A stretch of DNA of 64,000 nt, from assembly GCF_900200035.1 (NCBI RefSeq), contig NZ_FZTC01000019.1, positions 62,001 to 126,000 of the forward strand, given 5' to 3'. This DNA is from Klebsiella grimontii (GTDB lineage Bacteria > Pseudomonadota > Gammaproteobacteria > Enterobacterales > Enterobacteriaceae). The translations under genes were made by a program, and so were the position numbers. Below, one piece after another: positions 1-7,122 of this stretch (the stretch's first letter is position 1; every line of letters begins with the position of its first letter). The notes below the pieces were generated by a model. That model was not told where the DNA came from, ran no database searches, and saw only the letters and a list, made by a program, of their open reading frames with translations.

Positions 1-323
1 CAACGCGGTTTAACGGTTCAAAGCTCTATTCCCACTCGCGTTTTAAAGAGCTGCCGGATATCGATGCCCATCAGGAGGATTACGATATCGTTAGCTGGGC
101 GCTGGAACCGGGCGATGCGGTCGCTTTTCATTTCCGCACGCTGCATGGCGCCAGGGGTAATTCAAGCGCCCGCGCGCGGCGGGTATTTTCCGCCCGTTGG
201 GTAGGGGATGATGCGACATTCGCCGACCGCGGCGGCGTGACCTCACCGCCGTTTCCGGGGCTTAAGCTTCGCGACGGAGAGCCGCTTGTCGCCGATGAGT
301 TTCCGCTGGTCTGGCCGCGGTAG
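1..323 (+). CDS. Phytanoyl-CoA dioxygenase family protein, C-terminal part
   Basis: The gene enters from the left edge and ends at the TAG at 321-323, so only about the last 106 codons are visible. The reading frame holds LHGARGN followed by RRVFSARWVGDD and a late SPPFP segment. This is typical of the C-terminal jelly-roll of PhyH-like Fe(II)/2-oxoglutarate dioxygenases, where the late His binds iron and the Arg a few residues on binds the 2-oxoglutarate carboxylate. The substrate cannot be told from this fragment. The family assignment rests on motif memory, and the missing N-terminus carries the HxD pair that would confirm it. Confidence 0.7.
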   Translation, partial: TRFNGSKLYSHSRFKELPDIDAHQEDYDIVSWALEPGDAVAFHFRTLHGARGNSSARARRVFSARWVGDDATFADRGGVTSPPFPGLKLRDGEPLVADEFPLVWPR

Positions 324-482
324 CGGGCCCAGACCACGTTGCGGATAGCGGTTTTCACTCACTGACTGAGGGGATTGAAGCCCATTCCCTCTTTTATTTT
401 TTCAACATTCGCTCTGGGTGTCAGTTTTTCTATTAAAGTCACTGCCAGATTGAGAGCGGTCGCCGCTATGTTGATATACAGT

Positions 483-1021
483 TTATGACGTCAGCCGATA
501 GTGCGACTGCACCAGTCCCGAAGGAAAGCTACGGCTTGATAACAGAGTCAAATCGATATCCTGGTCAGGGAACCGAACAGCGGTTTTCCCGAACCGAGCA
601 GGACAGGAACGGTAGTGATAATCATATCGGCGACCAGCCCTTCGCGCAGGAACGACTGTATTACTTTCCCGCCATCTATATAGACGCGATGCGCGTTCTG
701 TACCGTCAGGTCAGCAAGCACTTCCCCTGGCGTGCGGCTTGAGAACTGCACTTTGTCCTTCAACGCCTCGGGCACGGCGGTCGCGGTTAGCTGTCGGGAG
801 AGAACCAGCACGGGGCGATCGTAAGGCCACTGGTCAAAGGTCAGCGCCTTCTCATAGCTGCCCCGACCCATAACGATCCAATCTTTGTCCGCGATGAATG
901 CGGCATAGCCGTGATCTTCTGTCGGGTCATCGCGCTGCAACAGCCAGTCGATATCGTCATCCTGTCGGGCGATATAACCATCAAGACTGACCGCGATAAA
1001 AACATGTGTGGTGACCATCAA
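483..1021 (-). pseudogene. Dihydrofolate reductase family (RibD C-terminal domain) protein, frameshifted near its 3' end
   Basis: The N-terminal frame (MVTTHVFIAVSLDGYIAR, then DWIVMGRGSYE and PVLVLSRQ) is the RibD-C/DHFR-like fold of small putative reductases of the YyaP/YwjB type. This frame stops at 548 after FGSLTRISI, giving 157 residues, about 20-25 short of the usual length. The missing tail is present in another frame directly downstream: DIDLTLLSSRSFPSG and then LVQSHYRLTS, ending at 483-485. The break therefore lies around 565-575 and is most simply a single-base loss. It could be a true inactivating mutation or a sequencing error. The gene stands alone, with no obvious operon partner. 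Its function in the cell is unknown. Confidence 0.75.
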
Positions 1022-1132
1022 GTGCTCCGTATACAGCTTGTATTTATGCCGTTGAGTTTAGGGATGTTAGCGATAATGACCTACTCCCTGTAGGAAAACG
1101 TAGCATAAGAGCCGCAACGTCCCCTTAGTGGA

Positions 1133-1996
1133 TTAAGGCACAATGGAAACGCTGGCGGATAACCCTGCCACCAGCTCAATCCCCTCTGGTATCTTATCTA
1201 GCTGGATACGGACGGGGACACGCTGCGCAAGCCGCACCCAGCTGAAGGTGGGATTGACATCCGGCAGTCCCAGCCCGCCCGTCGCGTCATTGTTATCGTC
1301 GATCCCCCGGCCGATACTCTCCACATGCCCGGTAATGAGCGGGTCAAACCCCATCAGCGAAATGCGCGCGGCGCTGCCGATGCGAATATGACGCAGCTTG
1401 GTCTCTTCAAAATAGCCCACCACCCAGAAACTGTGCGCATCGACCACGGCGACCTTTGTCTCTCCCGCCGTGGCGTAATCGCCGGGGCGAAGCCGAAGAT
1501 GCGTGACGTAGCCGGCAACCGGTGCGCGCACCGTCGCATGGGATAAATTCAGCTGCGCCAGTTCCAGCGCCGCCAGCGCCCCCTGGTAATTGGCCGCCGC
1601 GACGCGCGCTGCGCTGCCTGTTTGCTGGATGTCCTCGCTGGAAATGACCTCTTTGATAAGGGCGCGTCGCCTGGCCGCATCCTGGCGCATCACCATCTCA
1701 TGACGCTTTGCCTCGACGTCGGCCTGCGCGCTGAGCACTGCCAGCTTTAGCCAGCGCGGGTCGATGGCGTAAAGTACATCGCCACGGTTAACCCACTGAT
1801 TATCCCGCACCGCTACGCTGGTTACCGGCCCGGAAACGTCCGGCGCAATCTGCACCACATCTGCCCGAACGCGGCCATCGCGCGTCCAGGGCGTCTGCGC
1901 ATACTGTTTCCAGAAAATAAACGCCACGAAAGCCGCCACCGCCACTGCGATTAACGTCAGCGCGTAACGGCCGAGCAAAGAGAGTAAAGATTTCAT
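1133..1996 (-). CDS. HlyD/EmrA-type membrane fusion protein of an AaeA-like aromatic acid efflux system
   Basis: The protein has 287 residues. It begins with one membrane anchor (about residues 8-28), followed by TPWTRDGRVRADVVQIAPDV, the lipoyl/barrel-sandwich opening typical of AaeA and EmrA periplasmic adaptors. A short coiled-coil hairpin lies at about 75-150, and VRAPVAGYVTHLRLRPGDY is the second lipoyl half. It is the third gene of a tightly overlapping operon (FUSC, DUF1656, HlyD), and its ATG overlaps the stop of the DUF1656 gene by 4 bases. By analogy with E. coli AaeAB it should link the inner-membrane FUSC protein to the periplasm for export of hydroxylated aromatic acids or similar weak acids. 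The real substrate is not known. Confidence 0.88.
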   Translation of the reverse strand: MKSLLSLLGRYALTLIAVAVAAFVAFIFWKQYAQTPWTRDGRVRADVVQIAPDVSGPVTSVAVRDNQWVNRGDVLYAIDPRWLKLAVLSAQADVEAKRHEMVMRQDAARRRALIKEVISSEDIQQTGSAARVAAANYQGALAALELAQLNLSHATVRAPVAGYVTHLRLRPGDYATAGETKVAVVDAHSFWVVGYFEETKLRHIRIGSAARISLMGFDPLITGHVESIGRGIDDNNDATGGLGLPDVNPTFSWVRLAQRVPVRIQLDKIPEGIELVAGLSASVSIVP

Positions 1997-2208
1997 GCGA
2001 ATAACCCCAGTGTGGTCAGGCCCTGCAACAGCAGGAAAAAGGTCACGATATAGGTTGAGACATCAAGCAGCGGGCGTAAGGGCAGACGGCGGTACAGCCT
2101 GCTGACAGAGAAAAGCGGCACGAGTAACAGCGTACAGACCAGGGCAATGAGCGCGGTCAGCAGCAGTCCGGGGATAAAAACCCCTCCGATATTGATGTCA
2201 TTGATCAT
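1993..2208 (-). CDS. DUF1656 small inner-membrane protein (AaeX-like)
   Basis: This is a 71-residue protein starting MINDINIGGVFIPG with two hydrophobic helices (about residues 10-32 and 47-69) and a basic loop between them. That is the usual form of DUF1656/AaeX proteins, which are nearly always encoded between a FUSC permease and an HlyD adaptor. The ATG at 2206-2208 was chosen because it gives the standard family N-terminus; the frame is open further upstream without homology. It overlaps the end of the FUSC gene by 11 bases, which suggests translational coupling. Its molecular role is not established for the family. Confidence 0.85.
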   Translation of the reverse strand: MINDINIGGVFIPGLLLTALIALVCTLLLVPLFSVSRLYRRLPLRPLLDVSTYIVTFFLLLQGLTTLGLFA

Positions 2209-4237
2209 GCGTCGGTTCCTCGTTCTGCGCCCGCAACGCGCAGTGCAGATCGACCAGCCTGTCGACAAACTGGCGTGAATGTTCATCCGTCGCGGGCAAG
2301 CAGCGCTCCGTCATGGCGGCAATGCGCTCGCGTAAGGCTTCGGTCTCCGTTGTGCGGGTAAGGGGATAAAGCACCTCGTGGATATCGCTGCCGGCGGGCG
2401 TTTCGCAGCGGCGCAGGCGCATTACGCAGAGGCCAAGGCGCAGAAAGCGCAGCAGGTGTTCAAGCGCCCGCGCGGATGACCGCCCGCTGCGCGGCAAGCG
2501 CGGCAGCAGCAAGGCGGCCCGGTCGATCATCAGATTGGTCCAGTGCGTTTCATCGCCTCTAAACGCGTCGTTCACGCTGCGGCGAATATCGCGTTGGCAC
2601 AGTTTCAGCAGACGGTTTATCGCCGCGTCCGCCTGCACGGTTTGCAGCAGACTCATGCCGATAACCGCAAAGCCGGTCGCCAAAAACAGGGCGATCGCGG
2701 TGTTGGCCGCCTCGGCAAAGTCGCCGCTGTAGCGCGCGCCCAGCTCGCAGAGCACAGGTAGCGTCAGGGTGATCCCCATCGCCATAAAGGTGGTGGGGGG
2801 CCGCGCCTGTAGCGATCCGGCAAGCAGATAGGCCGGGGCAAGCGCCGCCGCCAGTACGGGGAAGTCGCTGAGCGGAGGAAGCAGGGCGAAGCTATAGAGC
2901 AGGCTTATTACGACGCCCCAGAAAGAGCCGATAATGTATTTCACAATATGCGGAGCCGGGGTGTCGAAACTGCCAAACAGCGTGCAGCAAACCCCCAGAA
3001 TCGACACCGCCGTGCCGCCATCCGGCCAGGCGGAATAAATCCATGCCAGACAGCCGCTCAGGATGATGACAAACGCGCCCAGCGCCGTTCGGGCGGCACT
3101 GAGGGGATCGCGATGGAAAACGTATCCTTTCGCCGCACGGTCTTCCGCCTGCATTGTTGCGGGTCTGGCGTGATGGATGGCCTCCGAAAGTCGCCCACAC
3201 TGCTGCAGGAGGGCAATCGACTCAGCGAGGTAGCGTAAGAAATTCACCTGCAGCGCATCTTCAAAGGTCAGCGCCTGCGCGGCGTACCGCTGCGCTAACC
3301 GCTCGCCGCGTTGCTGTAGCGCATCGGCTGCGCTGTTGCATTTTCCGCTATCGTCGCAGGTCAGCCAGGCCTGAACATCATTCAGCAACGTCCGCGTATC
3401 AGCGGGCATCAGCGCGATCGCCTGCAAACGATCGCGTAATTCAACATTGACAATGACTAACCGCGCCAGCCGGTCATGGAGCGCTTTCCTGGCCTGACGG
3501 ACCGGTACCGAAAGAGCGAAATCATACGGGATGTGGTGGCTGATGCCCTGCAGAAACTGCAGCGCCAGCGCCAGATGCAGCGGTTCTGACTGTGCGTCGG
3601 ACTTGCCTGCCAGCGTGTCGGCAATCCGCTGCCGCGCGGCGTCAAGCGTCTGCGCTAATTTGCTGTTGAACACCCCTGATATCCGGGTAGGCAGAATGTA
3701 GCGGTGAATCAGCGCGGCGCAGACGATACCGATCGCGATCTCCTGTACCCGGATGATGGCGATGTTAAACACCGTGCCTGGGTCGGCGACGGCGGGAAAA
3801 CCAATCAGGCTTGCGGTGTAACCGGCCAGCACAAAAGCATAGGCGCGAGGCGTGCGTTCAAGCAGGGACAAATAGAGGCAGAAGGTGATCCAGCCTGTCA
3901 GCATCACGCTGCATAAAATCGGCGTATTCACAAACGTGGGCACAATCAACACCGTGGCCCCCGCGCCGGCCACGGTACCCGCCAGGCGATAGAGGCTCCT
4001 GCTCAGGGAGGCGCCCACCGAGGTTTGCGACACGATATAGACGGTAATGATGGCCCACGAGGGGCGTTCAAGGCCAATCGCCAGGGCGAGGTAATAGGCG
4101 AGCATCGCGGCGGCAAAACTCCTGACCGAATAGAGCAGGGCATGGGCGTCGCTTAGCAGCGCGGGCGTGGCCATGCGGCCTGGCCAACGGCTTATCGCGT
4201 GCAAAAAATGGCTGTGAGGGGAAGTTAATTTATTCAT
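2198..4237 (-). CDS. FUSC family transporter (AaeB-like inner-membrane efflux component)
   Basis: The protein has 679 residues with the duplicated plan of the FUSC/AaeB family: a first membrane bundle (about 30-180, with RPSWAIITVYIVSQ, the signature of the family), a cytoplasmic domain (about 190-370), a second bundle (about 385-540) and a helical C-terminal domain. It is the first gene of the FUSC-DUF1656-HlyD operon, and E. coli AaeB shares this architecture. The predicted role is export of aromatic carboxylic acids or related compounds. The order differs from E. coli aaeXAB, because here the large permease gene comes first. The operon is divergent from an AraC-type gene, so it is probably controlled by it rather than by an AaeR-like LysR regulator. 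Confidence 0.88.
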   Translation of the reverse strand: MNKLTSPHSHFLHAISRWPGRMATPALLSDAHALLYSVRSFAAAMLAYYLALAIGLERPSWAIITVYIVSQTSVGASLSRSLYRLAGTVAGAGATVLIVPTFVNTPILCSVMLTGWITFCLYLSLLERTPRAYAFVLAGYTASLIGFPAVADPGTVFNIAIIRVQEIAIGIVCAALIHRYILPTRISGVFNSKLAQTLDAARQRIADTLAGKSDAQSEPLHLALALQFLQGISHHIPYDFALSVPVRQARKALHDRLARLVIVNVELRDRLQAIALMPADTRTLLNDVQAWLTCDDSGKCNSAADALQQRGERLAQRYAAQALTFEDALQVNFLRYLAESIALLQQCGRLSEAIHHARPATMQAEDRAAKGYVFHRDPLSAARTALGAFVIILSGCLAWIYSAWPDGGTAVSILGVCCTLFGSFDTPAPHIVKYIIGSFWGVVISLLYSFALLPPLSDFPVLAAALAPAYLLAGSLQARPPTTFMAMGITLTLPVLCELGARYSGDFAEAANTAIALFLATGFAVIGMSLLQTVQADAAINRLLKLCQRDIRRSVNDAFRGDETHWTNLMIDRAALLLPRLPRSGRSSARALEHLLRFLRLGLCVMRLRRCETPAGSDIHEVLYPLTRTTETEALRERIAAMTERCLPATDEHSRQFVDRLVDLHCALRAQNEEPTHDQ

Positions 4238-4270
4238 GGCGGGAATTATTCCCGCTTTGCGTACGTCCTT

Positions 4271-4297
4271 AAATACCCTATTCTGTCAAAAAATACC
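4271..4297. promoter_or_regulatory. Direct repeat in the FUSC/araC intergenic region, candidate AraC-type binding site
   Basis: The heptamer AAATACC occurs at 4271-4277 and again at 4291-4297, exactly 20 bp apart, in the 77-bp gap between the divergent FUSC and AraC-type genes. Two direct half-sites about two helical turns apart is the usual arrangement for AraC-family regulators. The assignment is inference. Confidence 0.4.
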
Positions 4298-4314
4298 TAA
4301 ATGTTGCCAATGAG

Positions 4315-5136
4315 ATGCCATCCAGACTCGCCCATACCCTGTTTGATCCCGATAGTACGCCGAGCCCGGCCGTCGCGCGGCATATCGATTTCGTTGATTA
4401 CGCGGCAGAAGTGCCGGTTCATACTCACCGCAAAGGCCAGCTGATCGTGGCCCTGTACGGGGCGGTGATTTGTCGCGCGGAAAATGATATCTGGATAGTG
4501 CCGCCAGACTGCGCGGTGTGGATCCCCGGCGGGATCCCGCATAGCGCCAAAGCGACCTGGAATGCGCATCTCAACTATTTGTTTATTGAACCCGGCGCCG
4601 CCGCGCTGCCGGAGAAATGCTGCACCCTGGCGATTTCGCCGCTGATTAAAGAGCTCGTCGACCGCTTAACGAATGAGGAGGTTGATTACCCGGCGGAGAG
4701 CCACGTCGGCCGATTGATCAGAGTGACGCTCGATGAACTTACCGCCATGCCGCAGCAGAAATTAAGCCTGCCGGTTTCGGCGCACCCTAAGATCCGCGCC
4801 ATGGCGGATGCGCTGGTCAGCCACCCAGAGGATCGCAGCACCTTTAAAGTTTGGGCAAAACGGCTGGCGCTCAGCGAGCGCTCATTAGCCCGCCTGATGC
4901 TGCGTGAAACCGGGCTGACCTTCGGGCGATGGCGTCAGCAGCTGCATTTGATTATTGCCCTTCGGGAGCTCGCAAGCGGGGTATCGGTGCAAAACGTGGC
5001 GGCTAGTCTGGGCTATGAGTCGGTCAACGCGTTTATCACTATGTTCAGAAAAACGATGGGCAGCACGCCCGCGCACTACTTTGCCGGTCGAAGAGCGACA
5101 GAGCCCGCAGTGATGCCCATCTTTGAAAAGGCGTGA
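4315..5136 (+). CDS. AraC family transcriptional regulator with cupin sensor domain (NimR-like)
   Basis: The protein has 273 residues. The N-terminal half (about 20-130) is a cupin-like sensor with EVPVHTHRKGQLIVALYG and the IPGGIPHSA turn. The C-terminal half (about 155-260) has two HTH motifs, with WAKRLALSERSLARLMLRET and VAASLGYESVNAFITMFRKT recognisable as AraC signatures. It resembles E. coli NimR/YeaM and the many AraC regulators divergent from efflux genes. It is transcribed away from the FUSC operon with 77 bp between starts, so it is the likely activator or repressor of that operon in response to an aromatic or acidic ligand. The ligand is unknown, and the Shine-Dalgarno sequence is weak. 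Confidence 0.85.
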   Translation: MPSRLAHTLFDPDSTPSPAVARHIDFVDYAAEVPVHTHRKGQLIVALYGAVICRAENDIWIVPPDCAVWIPGGIPHSAKATWNAHLNYLFIEPGAAALPEKCCTLAISPLIKELVDRLTNEEVDYPAESHVGRLIRVTLDELTAMPQQKLSLPVSAHPKIRAMADALVSHPEDRSTFKVWAKRLALSERSLARLMLRETGLTFGRWRQQLHLIIALRELASGVSVQNVAASLGYESVNAFITMFRKTMGSTPAHYFAGRRATEPAVMPIFEKA

Positions 5137-5193
5137 GGCGAAGCTGGCAGTAAGCCGCCAGCCAAAATGTTCGGGGTAGGGACTGCAACGGGG

Positions 5194-5589
5194 TTAACGC
5201 TGCGAGCGTAAACCTTTTTCCGATAAGGGCGCTGATTGCAGGCGTAACCCCTGCGTTTGCGCGCAGCCGATGCTGCGACGCCATGCGCCGGGCGCCTGGC
5301 CAAACTGACGCTTGAAGCTGCGGTTGAAGGACTGCTGGGAGTCAAAGCCCAGGGCAATCGCCACGTTCAAAATCGGTTCGTCGCTTTGGGCTAAACGCTC
5401 AACCGATTTTTGCAGCTTTTGCGCGCGAATATACTCGGCGAGAGGATAGCCGGTATGCTCTTTGAATATCCGCTGCAGGTGCCATTTGGAATAGCCGGCT
5501 CGCCTGGAGACGGTGTCAATGTCCAGACGGCTATCAAGATTGTTGTCGATCCAGCCGAGTAAATCGTGAATGAATGCGCCAGTGTTCAT
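5194..5589 (-). CDS. rarA: RarA, AraC-family activator of oqxAB and the multidrug resistance regulon
   Basis: This short AraC/XylS protein lacks a sensor domain. The two HTH motifs are DTVSRRAGYSKWHLQRIFKE and ILNVAIALGFDSQQSFNRSF, as in MarA, SoxS and Rob. The start at 5587-5589 was chosen because GGAGGAG lies just upstream and gives the known N-terminus MNTGAFIHDL, for a product of 131 residues. It is divergent from oqxA with a 334-bp shared control region, the standard Klebsiella arrangement. RarA is known to activate oqxAB and other efflux and porin genes, so its level sets OqxAB expression. The last ~15 residues extend past the conserved domain. Confidence 0.93.
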   Translation of the reverse strand: MNTGAFIHDLLGWIDNNLDSRLDIDTVSRRAGYSKWHLQRIFKEHTGYPLAEYIRAQKLQKSVERLAQSDEPILNVAIALGFDSQQSFNRSFKRQFGQAPGAWRRSIGCAQTQGLRLQSAPLSEKGLRSQR

Positions 5590-5664
5590 CTTGTCTCCTC
5601 CACGCAGCGTCTTAAAGAGCATCTTTATCTGTTGTATTTAAAGGTGGCCCGTTTTTGAATTAAT

Positions 5665-5683
5665 TGCAAGTTTTATTGTTGCA
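5665..5683. promoter_or_regulatory. Dyad TGCAA-N9-TTGCA, rarA-proximal copy
   Basis: This is a perfect 5-bp inverted repeat with a 9-bp A+T-rich spacer. An identically spaced copy lies 74 bp away at 5739-5757. It sits just upstream of the candidate rarA -35 box. The size fits a dimeric repressor such as the Rrf2 protein OqxR, but the assignment is inference. Confidence 0.6.
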
Positions 5684-5725
5684 TTTAAATCCCCGGTGAA
5701 AACGCGCCTTTTTCCAGTGCCAGGA

Positions 5726-5744
5726 ATAGCACATAAAGTGCAAC
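5726..5744 (+). promoter_or_regulatory. Candidate marbox (RarA/MarA/SoxS site) upstream of oqxA
   Basis: The sequence ATAGCACATAAAGTGCAAC matches the degenerate marbox AYnGCACnnWnnRYYAAAY at all but two defined positions. It ends 9 bp before the oqxA -35 box, a spacing suited to activation. It overlaps the second TGCAA dyad, which would let an activator and a repressor compete. Confidence 0.5.
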
Positions 5745-5757
5745 AATTATTCTTGCA
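5739..5757. promoter_or_regulatory. Dyad TGCAA-N9-TTGCA, oqxA-proximal copy overlapping the -35 box
   Basis: This is the second perfect copy of the dyad seen at 5665-5683. Its right arm TTGCA is also the first five bases of the oqxA -35 hexamer TTGCAC, so a protein bound here would block RNA polymerase. It is the best candidate oqxAB operator for OqxR. Confidence 0.6.
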
Positions 5758-5781
5758 CTAAATTTAGCGCCTTCCTACAAT
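5753..5781 (+). promoter_or_regulatory. oqxAB sigma-70 promoter
   Basis: TTGCAC at 5753-5758 and TACAAT at 5776-5781 are separated by an ideal 17-bp spacer. Transcription would begin near 5788, leaving an untranslated leader of about 135 bases before the oqxA ATG. Confidence 0.65.
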
Positions 5782-5923
5782 CGCCGCGATAGTGTATTCG
5801 CAATTGTTACAGTTTTGTGGCGATGAACGTCACAAATGGCCTTAAGCCAGCCCGGACAAAGGAAGTGGTGCGGCGTCTTCCGCTGCGTCTTGCCCGGCGG
5901 CTACCAATACCGGAATAAAAATA

Positions 5924-7099
5924 ATGAGCCTGCAAAAAACCTGGGGTAACTTTCATCTGACTGTGCCGGGCGTGATGTTACTCTCCGCGCTCCTCGTCGG
6001 ATGCGATGAGGGAGTCGCGCAAAACGCCGCGCCGCAAGCGCCCGCGGTCAGCGCCGCTGACGTGGTCGTTAAATCCATCAGTCAGTGGGATAGCTTTAAC
6101 GGTCGGATTGAAGCGGTGGAAAGCGTTCAGCTCCGTCCCCGCGTCTCCGGCTACATTGATAAAGTGAATTACACCGACGGTCAGGAGGTGAAAAAGGGCG
6201 AGGTGCTGTTCACTATCGATGACAGAACCTATCGCGCCGCGCTGGAACAGGCGCAGGCGACGCTGGCGAGAGCCAAAACCCAGGCCAGCCTGGCGCGAAG
6301 CGAGGCTAACCGTACCGATAAATTAGTCAATACCAACCTGGTTTCCCGCGAAGAGTGGGAGCAGCGCCGTGCGGCGGCCACCCAGGCGCAGGCCGACATC
6401 CGCGCCGCGCAGGCGGCGGTCGACGCCGCGCAGCTTAACCTGGATTTCACCAAAGTGACCGCGCCTATCGATGGCCGCGCCAGCCGCGCGTTGATCACCA
6501 GCGGTAACCTGGTCACCGCCGGCGACAGCGCCAGCGTACTGACCACGCTGGTATCGCAGAAGACGGTTTACGTCTACTTTGACGTGGACGAGTCGACCTA
6601 CCTTCACTATCAAAATCTCGCCCGCAGCGGGCAGGGCGCGTCGAGCAATCACCTGGCGCTCCCGGTGGAGATTGGCCTTGTTGGCGAAGAGGGCTACCCC
6701 CATCAGGGTAAAGTGGATTTTCTGGATAATCAGTTAACGCCGAGCACCGGTACGATCCGGATGCGCGCGCTGCTGGATAACGCCCAGCGTCAGTTCACGC
6801 CGGGGCTTTTTGCCCGCGTCCGCCTGCCGGGCAGTGCCGAGTTCAACGCCACGCTTATCGATGACAAAGCGGTGTTGACCGATCAGGATCGTAAATATGT
6901 TTATGTCGTTGATAAAGAGGGTAAAGCGCAGCGTCGCGATATTACGCCGGGGCGTCTGGCGGACGGTCTGCGTATCGTGCAGCAGGGGCTGAAACCTGGC
7001 GATAAAGTCATCGTCGATGGTTTACAAAAAGTGTTTATGCCGGGGATGCCGGTTAACGCGAAAACCGTGGCCATGACCGCCAGCACCGCCCTTAACTGA
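5924..7099 (+). CDS. oqxA: OqxA, periplasmic adaptor of the OqxAB multidrug RND efflux pump
   Basis: The protein has 391 residues, the exact length of Klebsiella OqxA, and its sequence matches that family closely throughout. It starts with a lipoprotein signal ending LLVGC, so Cys27 is the likely lipidated residue. The lipoyl halves are RPRVSGYIDKVNYTDGQEV and FTKVTAPIDGRASRALI, around a coiled-coil hairpin (about 100-170). They are followed by beta-barrel and membrane-proximal domains. OqxA joins OqxB to an outer-membrane channel, probably TolC, for export of quinoxalines, quinolones, nitrofurantoin, chloramphenicol and similar compounds. It is the first gene of the oqxAB operon. No mutation that would impair function is visible. 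Confidence 0.95.
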   Translation: MSLQKTWGNFHLTVPGVMLLSALLVGCDEGVAQNAAPQAPAVSAADVVVKSISQWDSFNGRIEAVESVQLRPRVSGYIDKVNYTDGQEVKKGEVLFTIDDRTYRAALEQAQATLARAKTQASLARSEANRTDKLVNTNLVSREEWEQRRAAATQAQADIRAAQAAVDAAQLNLDFTKVTAPIDGRASRALITSGNLVTAGDSASVLTTLVSQKTVYVYFDVDESTYLHYQNLARSGQGASSNHLALPVEIGLVGEEGYPHQGKVDFLDNQLTPSTGTIRMRALLDNAQRQFTPGLFARVRLPGSAEFNATLIDDKAVLTDQDRKYVYVVDKEGKAQRRDITPGRLADGLRIVQQGLKPGDKVIVDGLQKVFMPGMPVNAKTVAMTASTALN

Positions 7100-7122
7100 T
7101 CCCTTATCTGAGAATCCGACCC

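Larger units (their letters stand above)
5590..5923. promoter_or_regulatory. rarA-oqxA divergent control region
   Basis: This 334-bp stretch holds no gene. It is A+T-rich around 5640-5770 and contains two identically spaced dyads, a candidate marbox and a good sigma-70 promoter for oqxA, each listed separately. For rarA, the minus strand offers TTCAAA and TACAAC separated by 17 bp just inside the 5665-5683 dyad. The last 100 bp before oqxA make up an untranslated leader with no clear hairpin. Confidence 0.75.
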
